Source: Bacteroidota bacterium
Lineage (GTDB): Bacteria > Bacteroidota > Bacteroidia > AKYH767-A > OLB10
DNA length: 64,000 bases
Assembly: GCA_016713445.1 (NCBI GenBank)
Contig: JADJPB010000004.1
Span: 62,001-126,000 of the forward strand
Direction of reading: 5' to 3'
A program made the position numbers and the translations under genes. The notes beneath the pieces were generated by a model. It had not been told where the DNA came from and did no database searches. It saw only the letters and a list, made by a program, of their open reading frames with translations. Each line of letters begins with the position of its first letter. Within the stretch, counting starts at the first letter, position 1. Positions 9,631-19,239 of the stretch are shown here, piece after piece.

Positions 9631-11118
9631 GTGGGTCGTATGCGTTTAACGAACTCTATTCCTTGGGCTTCGGTTACCCCAAATTTGGTGTTTAACTTGG
9701 TGACTGTTAATCCAAGAACATCTGCAAACTGGTACAATGGAACAACAAATACTCCTTTCTGTGTACCAGGAATTAGTATTCCTACTTGTCTTAATTTAAC
9801 TACGACTACGTATACGAATGCATTGCTTGCTAATGCACAATTAAACCCACCTTTATGTACAGCGCCAACATTGTCGGCTAATTCAGTAGCTGCTACTTGT
9901 GCAGGCGATGCGGATGGTTCAATTGATTTAACAACTACAGGTGGTAATCCAACACCATTCGATTTCTTATGGAGCAATGGCGCAATAACTGAAGATATTA
10001 GTGGTTTAACTGCTGGTACTTACACGGTTACTGTATCTACTACAGTAGGTGGATGTTCTGTTACTGCTTCTTATACAGTAGCTGATGGTGCACCCGTTGT
10101 AACTTATTATGCGGATGCTGATGGTGACACTTATGGTGATCCACTTGTAACAAGTATGTCATGTACAGGTGCTCCTTCTGGATTTGTTGCTGACAACACT
10201 GATTGTGATGATAACAATCTTGCTATTAATCCAGGAGCTGCTGAAGTTTGTAATGGAATCGATGATAACTGTAATGGACTTTCTGATGATGGCCTTACTT
10301 TCTTAGATTATTGTGTTGATGTTGACGGTGACGGATACGGTGCTGGTGTTGCAACTTCTTCTTGTAACCCAATCCAAGGATCAGTAACTGTTGCTGGTGA
10401 CTGTGATGATAACAATTTAGCAGTTAACCCAGGTGCAACTGAGGTTTGTGATCTTATTGATAACGATTGCGATGGTTTAATTGACGAAGGTGTTCAATCA
10501 ACTTTCTATGCGGACCTTGATGGTGATACTTATGGAGATGCTTCTTCTTCAGTAATGGCTTGCGTAGCTCCTATGGGATATGTTGCTGACAATACTGATT
10601 GTGATGATAACAATATGGCTGTTAACCCAGCTGCTACTGAAGTATGTGACTTGATTGATAATGATTGCGATGGTTTAATTGACGAAGGTGTTCAATTAAC
10701 TTTCTATGCTGATGTTGACGGCGATACTTATGGAGATGCTTCTTCATCAGTTCAAGCTTGTACTGCTCCTCTAGGTTTTGTTTCAGATAATACAGATTGT
10801 AACGATAATAACGCTGCAATTAACCCAGGTGCTGCTGAAGTATGTAACGGAATCGATGATGACTGTGATGGTCTTACTGATGATGGCTTAATCTTCTTAG
10901 ATTACTATGTTGACGGTGACGGTGACGGATACGGTGCTGGTGCTGCAACTTCTTCATGTAACCCAATCCCAGGATCAGTATTAGTTGCTGGTGACTGTGA
11001 TGATTTAAATCCTGCTGTAAACCCAGGTGCTACCGAGGTTTGTAATGCAATCGATGATGACTGTAACGGTCTTGCTGATGATGGTCTTAACTTTCGTAAC
11101 TTATTATGCAGATGCTGA
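9631..11118 (+). CDS. MopE-repeat T9SS protein 1: SprB repeat and MopE repeats 1-5
   Basis: In the same frame as the preceding segment (open from 9589). It completes the cohesin-like domain, followed by a SprB repeat (about 9870-10090; FDFLWSNGAITEDISGL) and five MopE-type metal-binding repeats of about 67 residues. Each repeat has a YYADADGDTYGD-like start, a TDCDDNN core, an INPGATEVC stretch and an IDDDCNGLxDDG end with spaced cysteines. These are the Bacteroidota version of the putative metal-binding motif known from MopE. The frame is lost at 11086-11090, where one extra base (ggtcttaact instead of ggtttaact or ggtcttact) turns the expected LTFVTYY into LNFRNLL and a stop at 11118; the next segment carries on without losing a residue. 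Confidence 0.7.
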   Translation: MGRMRLTNSIPWASVTPNLVFNLVTVNPRTSANWYNGTTNTPFCVPGISIPTCLNLTTTTYTNALLANAQLNPPLCTAPTLSANSVAATCAGDADGSIDLTTTGGNPTPFDFLWSNGAITEDISGLTAGTYTVTVSTTVGGCSVTASYTVADGAPVVTYYADADGDTYGDPLVTSMSCTGAPSGFVADNTDCDDNNLAINPGAAEVCNGIDDNCNGLSDDGLTFLDYCVDVDGDGYGAGVATSSCNPIQGSVTVAGDCDDNNLAVNPGATEVCDLIDNDCDGLIDEGVQSTFYADLDGDTYGDASSSVMACVAPMGYVADNTDCDDNNMAVNPAATEVCDLIDNDCDGLIDEGVQLTFYADVDGDTYGDASSSVQACTAPLGFVSDNTDCNDNNAAINPGAAEVCNGIDDDCDGLTDDGLIFLDYYVDGDGDGYGAGAATSSCNPIPGSVLVAGDCDDLNPAVNPGATEVCNAIDDDCNGLADDGLNFRNLLCRC

Positions 11119-13290
11119 TGGTGACACTTATGGTGATGCTTTAGTTTCTGTTTCAACTTGTAATGGTGCTCCTGTAGGTTATGTTGTAGATGCTACCGAT
11201 TGTAATGACGGAAATGCTGCAATCAACCCTGGTGCTAATGAAGTTTGTAACGGTATTGATGATAACTGTAACGGTCTTGCCGATGATGGTTTAACTTTCG
11301 TAACTTATTATGCAGATGCTGATGGTGATACTTATGGTAATGCTGCAGTTTCTCAATCAACTTGTGACGGTGCTCCAGTAGGTTATGTTATTGATGCTAC
11401 TGATTGCGATGATAACAACGCTGCAGTTAACCCAGGTGCAACTGAGGTTTGTAACGGTATCGATGATGACTGTAATGGTCTTTCTGATGATGGCTTAATC
11501 TTCTTAGATTACTATGTTGATGGTGACGGTGACGGATACGGTGCTGGTGCTGCAACTTCTTCTTGCGTTGCAATCCCAGGATCAGTATTAGTTGCTGGTG
11601 ACTGCGATGATTTAAATCCTGCTGTTAACCCAGGTGCTACTGAAGTTTGTAATGGTATCGATGATGACTGTAATGGTCTTTCTGATGATGGTCTTACTTT
11701 CTTAGATTACTATGTTGATGGTGACGGTGACGGATACGGTGCTGGTGCTGCAACTTCTTCATGCGTTGCAATCCCAGGATCAGTATTAGTTGCTGGTGAC
11801 TGTGATGATTTAAATCCTGCTGTTAACCCAGGTGCTACTGAAGTTTGTAACGGTATCGATGATGACTGTAATGGTCTTTCTGATGATGGTTTAACTTTCA
11901 CAACATATTATGCTGATGCTGACGGTGACACTTATGGTGATGCTTTAGTTTCTGTTTCAACTTGGAATGGAGCTCCTGTAGGTTATGTTATTGATGCTAC
12001 AGATTGTAATGATGGTAACGCTGCTATCTACCCAGGTGCTACTGAAGTTTGTAATGGTATCGATGATGACTGTAATGGTCTTTCTGACGATGGTCTTATT
12101 TTCTTAGATTACTATGTTGATGGTGACGGTGACGGATACGGTGCTGGTGCTGCAACTTCTTCTTGTGTGGCAATCCCAGGATCAGTATTAGTTGCTGGTG
12201 ACTGTGATGATAATGCTGCTGGTGTAAATCCTGGAGCTACTGAAATATGTAATAACATCGATGATGACTGTAATGGTCTAATTGATGATGGTGCAACTTT
12301 TGTAAACTGGTATGCTGATGCTGATGGTGACTCTTTCGGAGATGCTTCAGTAGTAATTTCTGCTTGTGCTCAACCTGTAGGTTATGTATTGAATTCAGCA
12401 GATTGTGATGATAATAACGCAGCTGTTAACCCAAATGCAATTGAAGTTTGTAACTTGATCGATGATGATTGCGATGGTCTAATTGACGAAGGTGTTCAAT
12501 TAACTTTCTATGCTGATGTTGATGGTGATACTTATGGTGATGCTTCTTCTACAATTCAAGCTTGTTCTGCTCCGTTTGGATACGTTGCTGATGCTACTGA
12601 TTGTGATGATAACAATGCAGCAGTTAATCCAGGTGCAACTGAAGTTTGTGACTTGATTGACAATGATTGTGATGGTTTAATTGACGAAGGTGTTCAATCA
12701 ACTTTCTATGCGGATCTTGATGGTGATACTTACGGAGATGCTTCTTCTTCAGTAATGGCTTGCGTAGCTCCTATGGGTTATGTTGCTGATGCTACTGATT
12801 GTGATGATAACAACGCTGCAATTAATCCTGGCGCTGCTGAGGTGTGTAATAATATCGATGATAACTGTAACGGTCTAACTGATGACGGTCTTACTTTCGT
12901 AACCTATTATGCAGACGCTGACGGTGATACTTATGGTGATGCATCTTCTTCTGTTTCTACTTGTAACGGTGCTCCAATGGGCTACGTTTCTGATGCAACG
13001 GATTGTGATGATAACAATGCTGCTGTAAACCCAGGTGCTACTGAAGTTTGTAACTTAATCGATGATGATTGCGATGGTTTAGTTGACGAAGGTGTTACTT
13101 TAACTTTCTATGCAGATGTTGACGGTGACTCTTATGGTGATGCGTCTTCTTCAATTCAAGCTTGTTCTGCTCCATTTGGATATGTTGCTGATAACACAGA
13201 TTGTGATGACAACAATATTTCTGTTAACCCTGGCTCCGCTGAGGTTTGTGGTAACTTGATCGATGACAACTGTGATGGTACTATCGATGA
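10093..13290 (+). repeat. 16 MopE-type coding repeats (about 200 bp each)
   Basis: Tandem in-frame repeats with conserved TDCDDNN, NPGATEVC and IDDDCNG motifs. Two subtypes alternate irregularly: a YADADGDTYGDA form and a YVDGDGDGYGAGAATSSC form. Copies 8 and 9 are almost identical at the DNA level, pointing to recent unequal exchange. Confidence 0.85.
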
Positions 13291-14923
13291 AGGATGTACT
13301 TGTGTTAATCCTCCAACTGCTAATGCAGGTTCAGATGTAACTATTTGTGCAGGTGCTAATGTAACTCTTGCCGGTTCTATCGGTGGTGGTGCTACTAACG
13401 GAACATGGTCTACTTCAGGTGATGGTTCATTCTCTCCAAGTGCTTCAGTATTGAATGCTGATTATATCCCTGGCGCAGGTGATATCCTTGCAGGTTCTGT
13501 AACATTGACGCTTACTACTGATGCTCCAGTTAACTGTACTCCAGCAGTAAGTTCAATGATGATTACGATCCAGCAAAATCCTGCTTCTCCAGGTGTGATT
13601 TCTGGTCCAACAAATCTTTGTAACCCTTTCAATACTACAGTTACTTATAGTATTGCCCCAGTAGCTGGAGCTACTTCTTATACATGGTCAGTTCCTAATG
13701 GCACTGTGTTATTGTTTGGTCAAGGTACTACTAGTATCACTGTAAACTGGCCTTTCGCAGCAATCCATGCTGGTGTGGTTGGAAATATCTGTGTGTCTGC
13801 TAATAATAGCAACAGTTGTGGTAGCGGTACTCCAAGTTGTCTTGGTATCTCTGTTCAATTGTCTACTCCAGTTACTCCTCCTTCTATCTCTGGTGCTGCT
13901 AAAGCTTGCCCAACAGATGTTATAACTTATTCTATTGCTTTAGTAGCTCGTGCTGATTCTTACAACTGGACAGTTCCTGCCGGAGCAGCTGTAATCGCTG
14001 GTCAAGGTACTAACGTGGTTCAAGTTGAATTTAGCCCAGGTTTCACAGGTGGTCCAATTACTGTAGCTGCAATTAATGGTTGTGGTTCAAGTCCTGTTCG
14101 TTCACGTAATGTATCACTTAACATTCTTCCTGCTTCTGCTTCTATTTCAGGTCAGAATTCTGGAGTATGTAGTGCTACTGGCGTAAGTTATACTGTAACT
14201 CCTGTTGTTGGTGCTTCTAGCTACTTCTGGACAGTTCCTTCTGGTGCTACGATCGCTAGCGGTCAAGGTACTGGTACTATCATGGTGGACTTCTCTGGTT
14301 CATATGGTGGTGGATCTATCTCTGTAGTTGCTCAAAATGGTTGTGGTAATGGTGCTGCTCGTAGCTTAACAGTTACTGGTGCTCCTGGTATCGCTTCTCC
14401 AATTACAGGTCCTGTAGGTTTATGTGCTAATCAGAATTATAACTATGGTGTTTCTACTGTAGCTGGTGCTTCTACTTATACATGGACTGTTCCAAGTGGA
14501 TTTACTATCCTCTCTGGTCAGGGTACTAAAGATATCGTTGCGAAAGCAGGTGCTAACCCAGCAAGCGGACTTACCATCTCTGTACGTGCATCTAATGCAT
14601 GCGGAACAGGTCCAGCTCGTTTGTTGAATGGAATTAGCATTACTCTTTGCCCACGTATAGGAGAAGGTTCAGCAATGAATATCGTTGCGTATCCAAACCC
14701 AGTTAGTGATCTTCTTAACGTAAGTTTCGATAGTGATAAGAATCAAGATGTTCTTGTAACTATGATGGATGCTGCCGGTCGCGTTGTTCTTAACGATAAC
14801 CGTAACGCTGATGAAGGAACTAATAAGTTTGAGGTGTCTGTAAAAGGTATGGCTTCCGGTATTTATACTATGTCATTACGCACAGCAGATGCAGTTCAAA
14901 TGATTCGTGTGGTAGTTGAATAA
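11027..14923 (+). CDS. MopE-repeat T9SS protein 1: MopE repeats 6-16, PKD-like domains and T9SS sorting tail
   Basis: The true continuation starts at about 11091. It carries 11 further MopE-type repeats (16 in the whole gene), then an Ig/PKD-like stretch beginning near 13290 (NPPTANAGSDVTICAG), three or four repeated modules with a YxWTVPxGATI motif, and a C-terminal T9SS type A sorting domain (YPNPVSDLLNVSFDSD ... GMASGIYTM). The protein is therefore expected to be exported by T9SS and attached or released at the cell surface. Acidic DxDxDG loops suggest calcium or other metal binding; this is family-based inference. The downstream paralogue (17872-23870) has the same order of domains and nearly the same tail. 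A strong terminator hairpin follows at 14959. Confidence 0.75.
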   Translation: MLPRFVMQSMMTVTVLLMMVLTFVTYYADADGDTYGDALVSVSTCNGAPVGYVVDATDCNDGNAAINPGANEVCNGIDDNCNGLADDGLTFVTYYADADGDTYGNAAVSQSTCDGAPVGYVIDATDCDDNNAAVNPGATEVCNGIDDDCNGLSDDGLIFLDYYVDGDGDGYGAGAATSSCVAIPGSVLVAGDCDDLNPAVNPGATEVCNGIDDDCNGLSDDGLTFLDYYVDGDGDGYGAGAATSSCVAIPGSVLVAGDCDDLNPAVNPGATEVCNGIDDDCNGLSDDGLTFTTYYADADGDTYGDALVSVSTWNGAPVGYVIDATDCNDGNAAIYPGATEVCNGIDDDCNGLSDDGLIFLDYYVDGDGDGYGAGAATSSCVAIPGSVLVAGDCDDNAAGVNPGATEICNNIDDDCNGLIDDGATFVNWYADADGDSFGDASVVISACAQPVGYVLNSADCDDNNAAVNPNAIEVCNLIDDDCDGLIDEGVQLTFYADVDGDTYGDASSTIQACSAPFGYVADATDCDDNNAAVNPGATEVCDLIDNDCDGLIDEGVQSTFYADLDGDTYGDASSSVMACVAPMGYVADATDCDDNNAAINPGAAEVCNNIDDNCNGLTDDGLTFVTYYADADGDTYGDASSSVSTCNGAPMGYVSDATDCDDNNAAVNPGATEVCNLIDDDCDGLVDEGVTLTFYADVDGDSYGDASSSIQACSAPFGYVADNTDCDDNNISVNPGSAEVCGNLIDDNCDGTIDEGCTCVNPPTANAGSDVTICAGANVTLAGSIGGGATNGTWSTSGDGSFSPSASVLNADYIPGAGDILAGSVTLTLTTDAPVNCTPAVSSMMITIQQNPASPGVISGPTNLCNPFNTTVTYSIAPVAGATSYTWSVPNGTVLLFGQGTTSITVNWPFAAIHAGVVGNICVSANNSNSCGSGTPSCLGISVQLSTPVTPPSISGAAKACPTDVITYSIALVARADSYNWTVPAGAAVIAGQGTNVVQVEFSPGFTGGPITVAAINGCGSSPVRSRNVSLNILPASASISGQNSGVCSATGVSYTVTPVVGASSYFWTVPSGATIASGQGTGTIMVDFSGSYGGGSISVVAQNGCGNGAARSLTVTGAPGIASPITGPVGLCANQNYNYGVSTVAGASTYTWTVPSGFTILSGQGTKDIVAKAGANPASGLTISVRASNACGTGPARLLNGISITLCPRIGEGSAMNIVAYPNPVSDLLNVSFDSDKNQDVLVTMMDAAGRVVLNDNRNADEGTNKFEVSVKGMASGIYTMSLRTADAVQMIRVVVE

Positions 14924-14929
14924 TCTCTC

Positions 14930-16372
14930 TGAGGTTTTTTAACCCAACATAATTTCTCAAAGCCCCGAAGTGTATGCGTTAGCATGTTACTTCGGGGCTT
15001 TGGCTTTTTAACTCAGCATAATTCTCCAAGCCCCGAAGTGTATGCGTTGCCATGTTACTTCGGAGCTTTGGCATTTTAACTCAACATAATTCTCCAAGCC
15101 CCGAAGTGTATGCGTTAGCATGTTACTTCGGGGCTTTGGCATTTTAACTCAGCATAATTCTCCAAGCCCCGAAGTGTATGCGTTAGCATTCTACCAGCCC
15201 CGAAGTGTATGCGTTAGCATTCTCTCAGCCCCGAAGTGTATGCGTTAGCATTCTACCAGCCCCGAAGTGTATGCGTTAGCATTCTACCAGCCCCGAAGTG
15301 TATGCGTTAGCTTTCTACCAGCCCCGAAGTGTATGCGTTAGCATTCTACCAGCCCCGAAGTGTATGCGTTAGCTTTCTACCAGCCCGAAGTGTATGCGTT
15401 AGCATTCTACCAGCCCCGAAGTGTATGCGTTAGCATTCTACCAGCCCCGAAGTGTATGCGTTAGCATTCTACCAGCCCCGAAGTGTATGCGTTAGCATTC
15501 TACCACCCCAAGCTCCCGAAGTGTATGCGTTAGCATTCTACCAGCCCGAAGTGTATGCGTTAGCTTTCTACCAGCCCCGAAGTGTATGCGTTAGCATTCT
15601 CTCAGCCCCGAAGTGTATGCGTTAGCTTTCTACCAGCCCCGAAGTGTATGCGTTAGCATTCTACCAGCCCGAAGTGTATGCGTTAGCATTCTATAAGCCC
15701 CGAGTGCTAGCCCCGAAGTGTATGCGTTAGCATTCTACCAGCCCCGAAGTGTATGCGTTAGCATTCTACCAGCCCCGAAGTGTATGCGTTAGCATTCTAC
15801 CAGCCCCGAAGTGTATGCGTTAGCATTCTACCAGCCCCGAAGTGTATGCGTTAGCATTCTACCAGCCCCGAAGTGTATGCGTTAGCATTCTATCAGCCCG
15901 AAGTGTATGCCATTCTACCACGTTAGCATTCTACAGCCCCGAAGTGTATGCGTTAGCATTCTACCAGCCCCAAGGTATGCGCTAGCATTCTACCATCCCG
16001 AAGTGTATGCGTTAGCATTCTACCAGCCCCGAAGTGTATGCGTTGCTTCCAGCGAAGCGCAGGCGTTAGCATTCTACCAGCCCCGAAGTGTATGCTTAGA
16101 TTCTAGCATTCTACCAGCCCCGAAGTGTATGCGTTAGCATTCTACCATCCCCGAAGTGTATGCGTTAGCATTCTACCAGCCCCGAAGTGTATGCGTTAGC
16201 ATTCTACCAGCCCCGAAGTGTATGCGTTAGCATTCTCTCAGCCCCGAAGTGTATGCGTTAGCATTCTACCAGCCCCGAAGTGTATGCGTTAGTATTCTAC
16301 CAGCCCCGAAGTGTATGCGTTAGTATTCTACCAGCCCCGAAGTGTATGCGTTAGCATTCTACTTCGGGGGTG
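14930..16372 (+). repeat. Terminator-derived tandem repeat array: 68-bp units passing into about 37 units of 31 bp
   Basis: Three complete terminator hairpins with a period of exactly 68 bp are followed, from the fourth copy at 15165, by a run of 31-bp units made of the left stem arm plus loop only (AGCCCCGAAGTGTATGCGTT, then AGCATTCTACC). I count about 40 copies of the arm in total. A few units are damaged or truncated (about 15505, 15700, 15905, 15975, 16045, 16095). The last unit ends in CTACTTCGGGGG, which again supplies a right arm, so the array is bounded by real hairpins at both ends. The period is not a multiple of 3 and no consistent protein frame exists. Each unit also has a small ATGC-gtta-GCAT stem-loop. 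Confidence 0.9.
14959..15001 (+). terminator. Terminator hairpin of MopE-repeat gene 1 (founder of the array)
   Basis: 13-bp perfect inverted repeat AAAGCCCCGAAGT / ACTTCGGGGCTTT around a 17-nt loop, 36 bp after the stop codon. The same 68-bp unit is repeated twice more with full hairpins (about 15027-15069, with one mismatch in the right arm, and 15095-15137). Confidence 0.8.
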
Positions 16373-17871
16373 GGGCAAATGATTCCAATGGAAGCAGAAT
16401 AATTTCTTAGGTTTTTATTAATCAAAATTTCAATGGAAAACTTTAAAATTTGGAAGAAGAAATAAATCTGTTGATTTATTTTAAGAGTCTTACAAATTAA
16501 TTCCCCGATTAGCGTTATTTTATTTTTAATCGAAAACGTTGAATTAATCCCACAATTGTCATTAGAAATAACAATTGTGTCGTAAGGCGACGAATTCATT
16601 GATGAATCAATGAATAGTCGGGATTAAACTTGACCTTGATTTTAAAGTAATAATTACTTTCGTTTAGCAATATTACCAAAATTGTTTCTTCAAAATCATT
16701 CGTCAACCTGTTGGGTAAAAAAGTCTAATAACTATTTTGGGTTAATGTATTAAAATATTCTTTTAAAATCTGGATCCAGAATATTTTTTTTGTCTTTATA
16801 AGTTCGAAAAAGTGGAATGGAAATATAATTGAACATTAATCGGGATCCTATTATTGTTGCATTCGATTTATATATCTTTTAAGAAATTCTCACTTGGGAA
16901 AACAGGACCTACTTAATAAGTATTAAGTATTAGATTTTTTAAAACTCAGAATTACTTTCAGATACTCTTTTGCAATCAAAAGAGTAATGTTTAAAATAAT
17001 TTCGTGCGCTATACTTTATATTTAATCGAGATATTATTGAAATTAATCCATTAAATTTTAGATCACCCATCCTTAGAAATAGATATGACTTATATCTAGG
17101 AAGAAGTGATATTTATAGAAAGAGAATGCTTGTTGAGGTAAGGAAAGCTTTGTCACAACAAGGTCACAGGCATATAAATTGTGATGCCGCAAAATGGTTA
17201 ATTTATTCAGTAAACACTAAAAGTATTATTTAATATAAGAAGAGTAGTGTGAATAAGAATGATGGTGTAGTTAAATGGGCTTGAGTAGAAATGGGTTTGT
17301 ATCCGTTTGGGAACATGAGCATGAACGAAGTCGAATTTCTGAATGTACTCTTGAAACTTTTTGGTTTTGTAAATTTGAGAGAAAGCGGTCTCCTTTGTAA
17401 TTCAAATACATCTCATTCTTGAAATTGAATACACATCGTTGAATTCAGTTTTTTAGAAGAATTTTCACTTTAATTCATTTAGTACTTGGGTGCGAATATC
17501 TCAAGTATAAGTATAATGCACTGATTTTAAATAAAATATGCAGTTTTTTTTAGAAATGGACAAATTGAAAATTCTTAATAAATATTTTTTACAAAAAGCA
17601 TTGTAGAATAAAAAACATTCCTTTACTTTATAGCTTATAATATAGAATTGATTCTAACGAAACCTGTCATTTAATCCAAAGAGAAGATAATTGTAAAAGC
17701 ATTGATAAAAATCGAATTGTTGAAACAAAAAGTTAACTTTTCTATTCGATAAATGTCATTCAAATTCATTTTATAAATGTCTTAATATGAATTTAGTTAT
17801 ATCTGTTTTTGGGAGTGAAGAGTTTCATAAATCAATTTCAACTTGAAAAATCTAAACCGAATAAATAAACA
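16373..17871. other. 1.5-kb AT-rich stretch without recognisable gene
   Basis: Base composition is clearly more AT-rich than the flanking genes. Only short open frames occur (for example about 45 codons from 17290) and none has a recognisable motif or a convincing start region. It may hold decayed remnants or a long leader for the next gene. The last 30 bp before 17872 (AAATAAATAAACAATG) match the region before 9235, so the upstream edge of the paralogue duplication lies there. Confidence 0.5.
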
Positions 17872-19239
17872 ATGAAAACAAAAATTACACTACTTAGATC
17901 ACTGTTCATTGCAATATGTTGCACTGTGTTCAGTTTGGTGGGTAAGGCCCAAGATGGAGTGCAATTCCTGCTGTCGAATGACGTACAAACGTCTCCAACA
18001 GAATTGGAATTCGATGTGTACATTATCAGTACATTCGCAGGTCCTTTCGAATTGGCTGGACATCAGTACAATGTCGCGTATAATACCGCGATGAAAAATG
18101 GTGGTACAATGACTGCAGCTTGGGTTCCAAGCTCTACTCAATTGAGTAATGCGGCTCAATTACAAAACACAATTAATACAGTAACTAATGGACAAATTCG
18201 TCTAGCGGGGCCTCCCGCGCCTGGTTGCGGTGCAGGTTCAATTATAGCCACAGCTCCAGGTACTCGTGTGGGTCGTATGAAGCTGACTAATTCTGTGCCT
18301 TGGGCCTCAGTACAAGCAAATTTAGTTTTTAACTTAGTTACTATTAACCCAAGAACTTCTGCTAACTATTATACTGCTACTTGTGTAAATACTCCTTTCT
18401 GTGTAACAGGGATTACTATTCCTACTTGTCTAAATTTAACAAGTACAACTTACTCTTCTACACTATCTAATCCAGTATTAAATGCTGCTTCTTGTGCAGC
18501 TCCAACGTTGTCGGCTAATACGGTAGCAGCGACTTGTGCTGGTGATAATGATGGTTCTATAGATTTAACTACTACAGGTGGTAATCCAACTCCATTCGAT
18601 TTCTTATGGAGCAATGGAGCTATAACTGAAGATTTGAGCGGTTTGTCTGCTGGTACTTACACAGTAACAGTTACTACCCAATCGGGTGGTTGCTCAGCTA
18701 CTGCTTCTTATACAGTTGCTGACGGCGCACCAAACGTAACATATTATGCAGATGCTGATGGCGATACTTATGGTGATGCAACAATAACTTCAGTATCATG
18801 TACTGGTGCACCTTCTGGATTTGTATTAGACGCAACCGATTGTGATGATAATAACGCAGCTATTAACCCAGGTGCAACAGAAGTATGTAACGGAATCGAT
18901 GATGACTGTAATGGTCTTGCTGATGATGGTTTAACTTTCACTACATATTACGCCGATGCTGATGGTGACAATTATGGTAATGCTGCAGTTTCTCAATCAA
19001 CTTGTAACGGAGCTCCAGTAGGATATGTAATTGATGCTACCGAGTTTTATAATAATAACGACGCTATTACCCTACATGAAACAGTAGTATTTAACGGAAT
19101 CGATGATGACTGTAATGGACTTGCTGATGATGGTTTAACTTTCACTACATATTACGCCGATGCTGATGGTGACAATTATGGTAAGCTGCAGTTTCTCATC
19201 CGGTATGTGCTGATTGTGATGAAAGACGACGGACTGTAA
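17872..19239 (+). CDS. MopE-repeat T9SS protein 2: signal peptide, cohesin-like domain, SprB repeat, first MopE repeats
   Basis: Tandem paralogue of the gene at 9235. Signal peptide (MKTKITLLRSLFIAICCTVF), the complete cohesin-like domain (to about residue 205, here without the internal stop), a SprB repeat (FDFLWSNGAITEDLSGL) and the first MopE-type repeat. The second repeat is degenerate (TEFYNNNDAI where TDCDDNNAAI is expected) and the third is collapsed to about 33 residues. It ends at a TAA (19237-19239) created by one extra base in gacgacggactg; a compensating one-base loss follows in ggtctgct, so the same frame continues from 19240. The segment is the N-terminus of a gene running to 23870. 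Confidence 0.7.
   Translation: MKTKITLLRSLFIAICCTVFSLVGKAQDGVQFLLSNDVQTSPTELEFDVYIISTFAGPFELAGHQYNVAYNTAMKNGGTMTAAWVPSSTQLSNAAQLQNTINTVTNGQIRLAGPPAPGCGAGSIIATAPGTRVGRMKLTNSVPWASVQANLVFNLVTINPRTSANYYTATCVNTPFCVTGITIPTCLNLTSTTYSSTLSNPVLNAASCAAPTLSANTVAATCAGDNDGSIDLTTTGGNPTPFDFLWSNGAITEDLSGLSAGTYTVTVTTQSGGCSATASYTVADGAPNVTYYADADGDTYGDATITSVSCTGAPSGFVLDATDCDDNNAAINPGATEVCNGIDDDCNGLADDGLTFTTYYADADGDNYGNAAVSQSTCNGAPVGYVIDATEFYNNNDAITLHETVVFNGIDDDCNGLADDGLTFTTYYADADGDNYGKLQFLIRYVLIVMKDDGL

Noticed and set aside
11027..11090. Separate start for the second half of MopE gene 1
   Set aside because: The 21 residues before the frame junction are not MopE-like, while the other frame is; the true gene is continuous with one extra base at 11086-11090.
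15907..16137. Short repetitive protein (YQPRSVC-type) encoded in the array
   Set aside because: The 31-bp period is not a multiple of three, so the frame exists only by chance over damaged units; no start region.
15148..16372. CRISPR array
   Set aside because: The 31-bp units are contiguous with no unique spacers, and the unit is clearly half of the preceding terminator; no cas gene is nearby.
15148..16372. Integron attC cassette array
   Set aside because: The GTTAGCA in each unit does not fit the GTTRRRY core site, there is no paired inverse core, no cassette genes and no integrase.
16351..16599. 82-residue minus-strand open frame
   Set aside because: AT-rich, no known motif, overlaps the end of the terminator array; no promoter or ribosome binding support.
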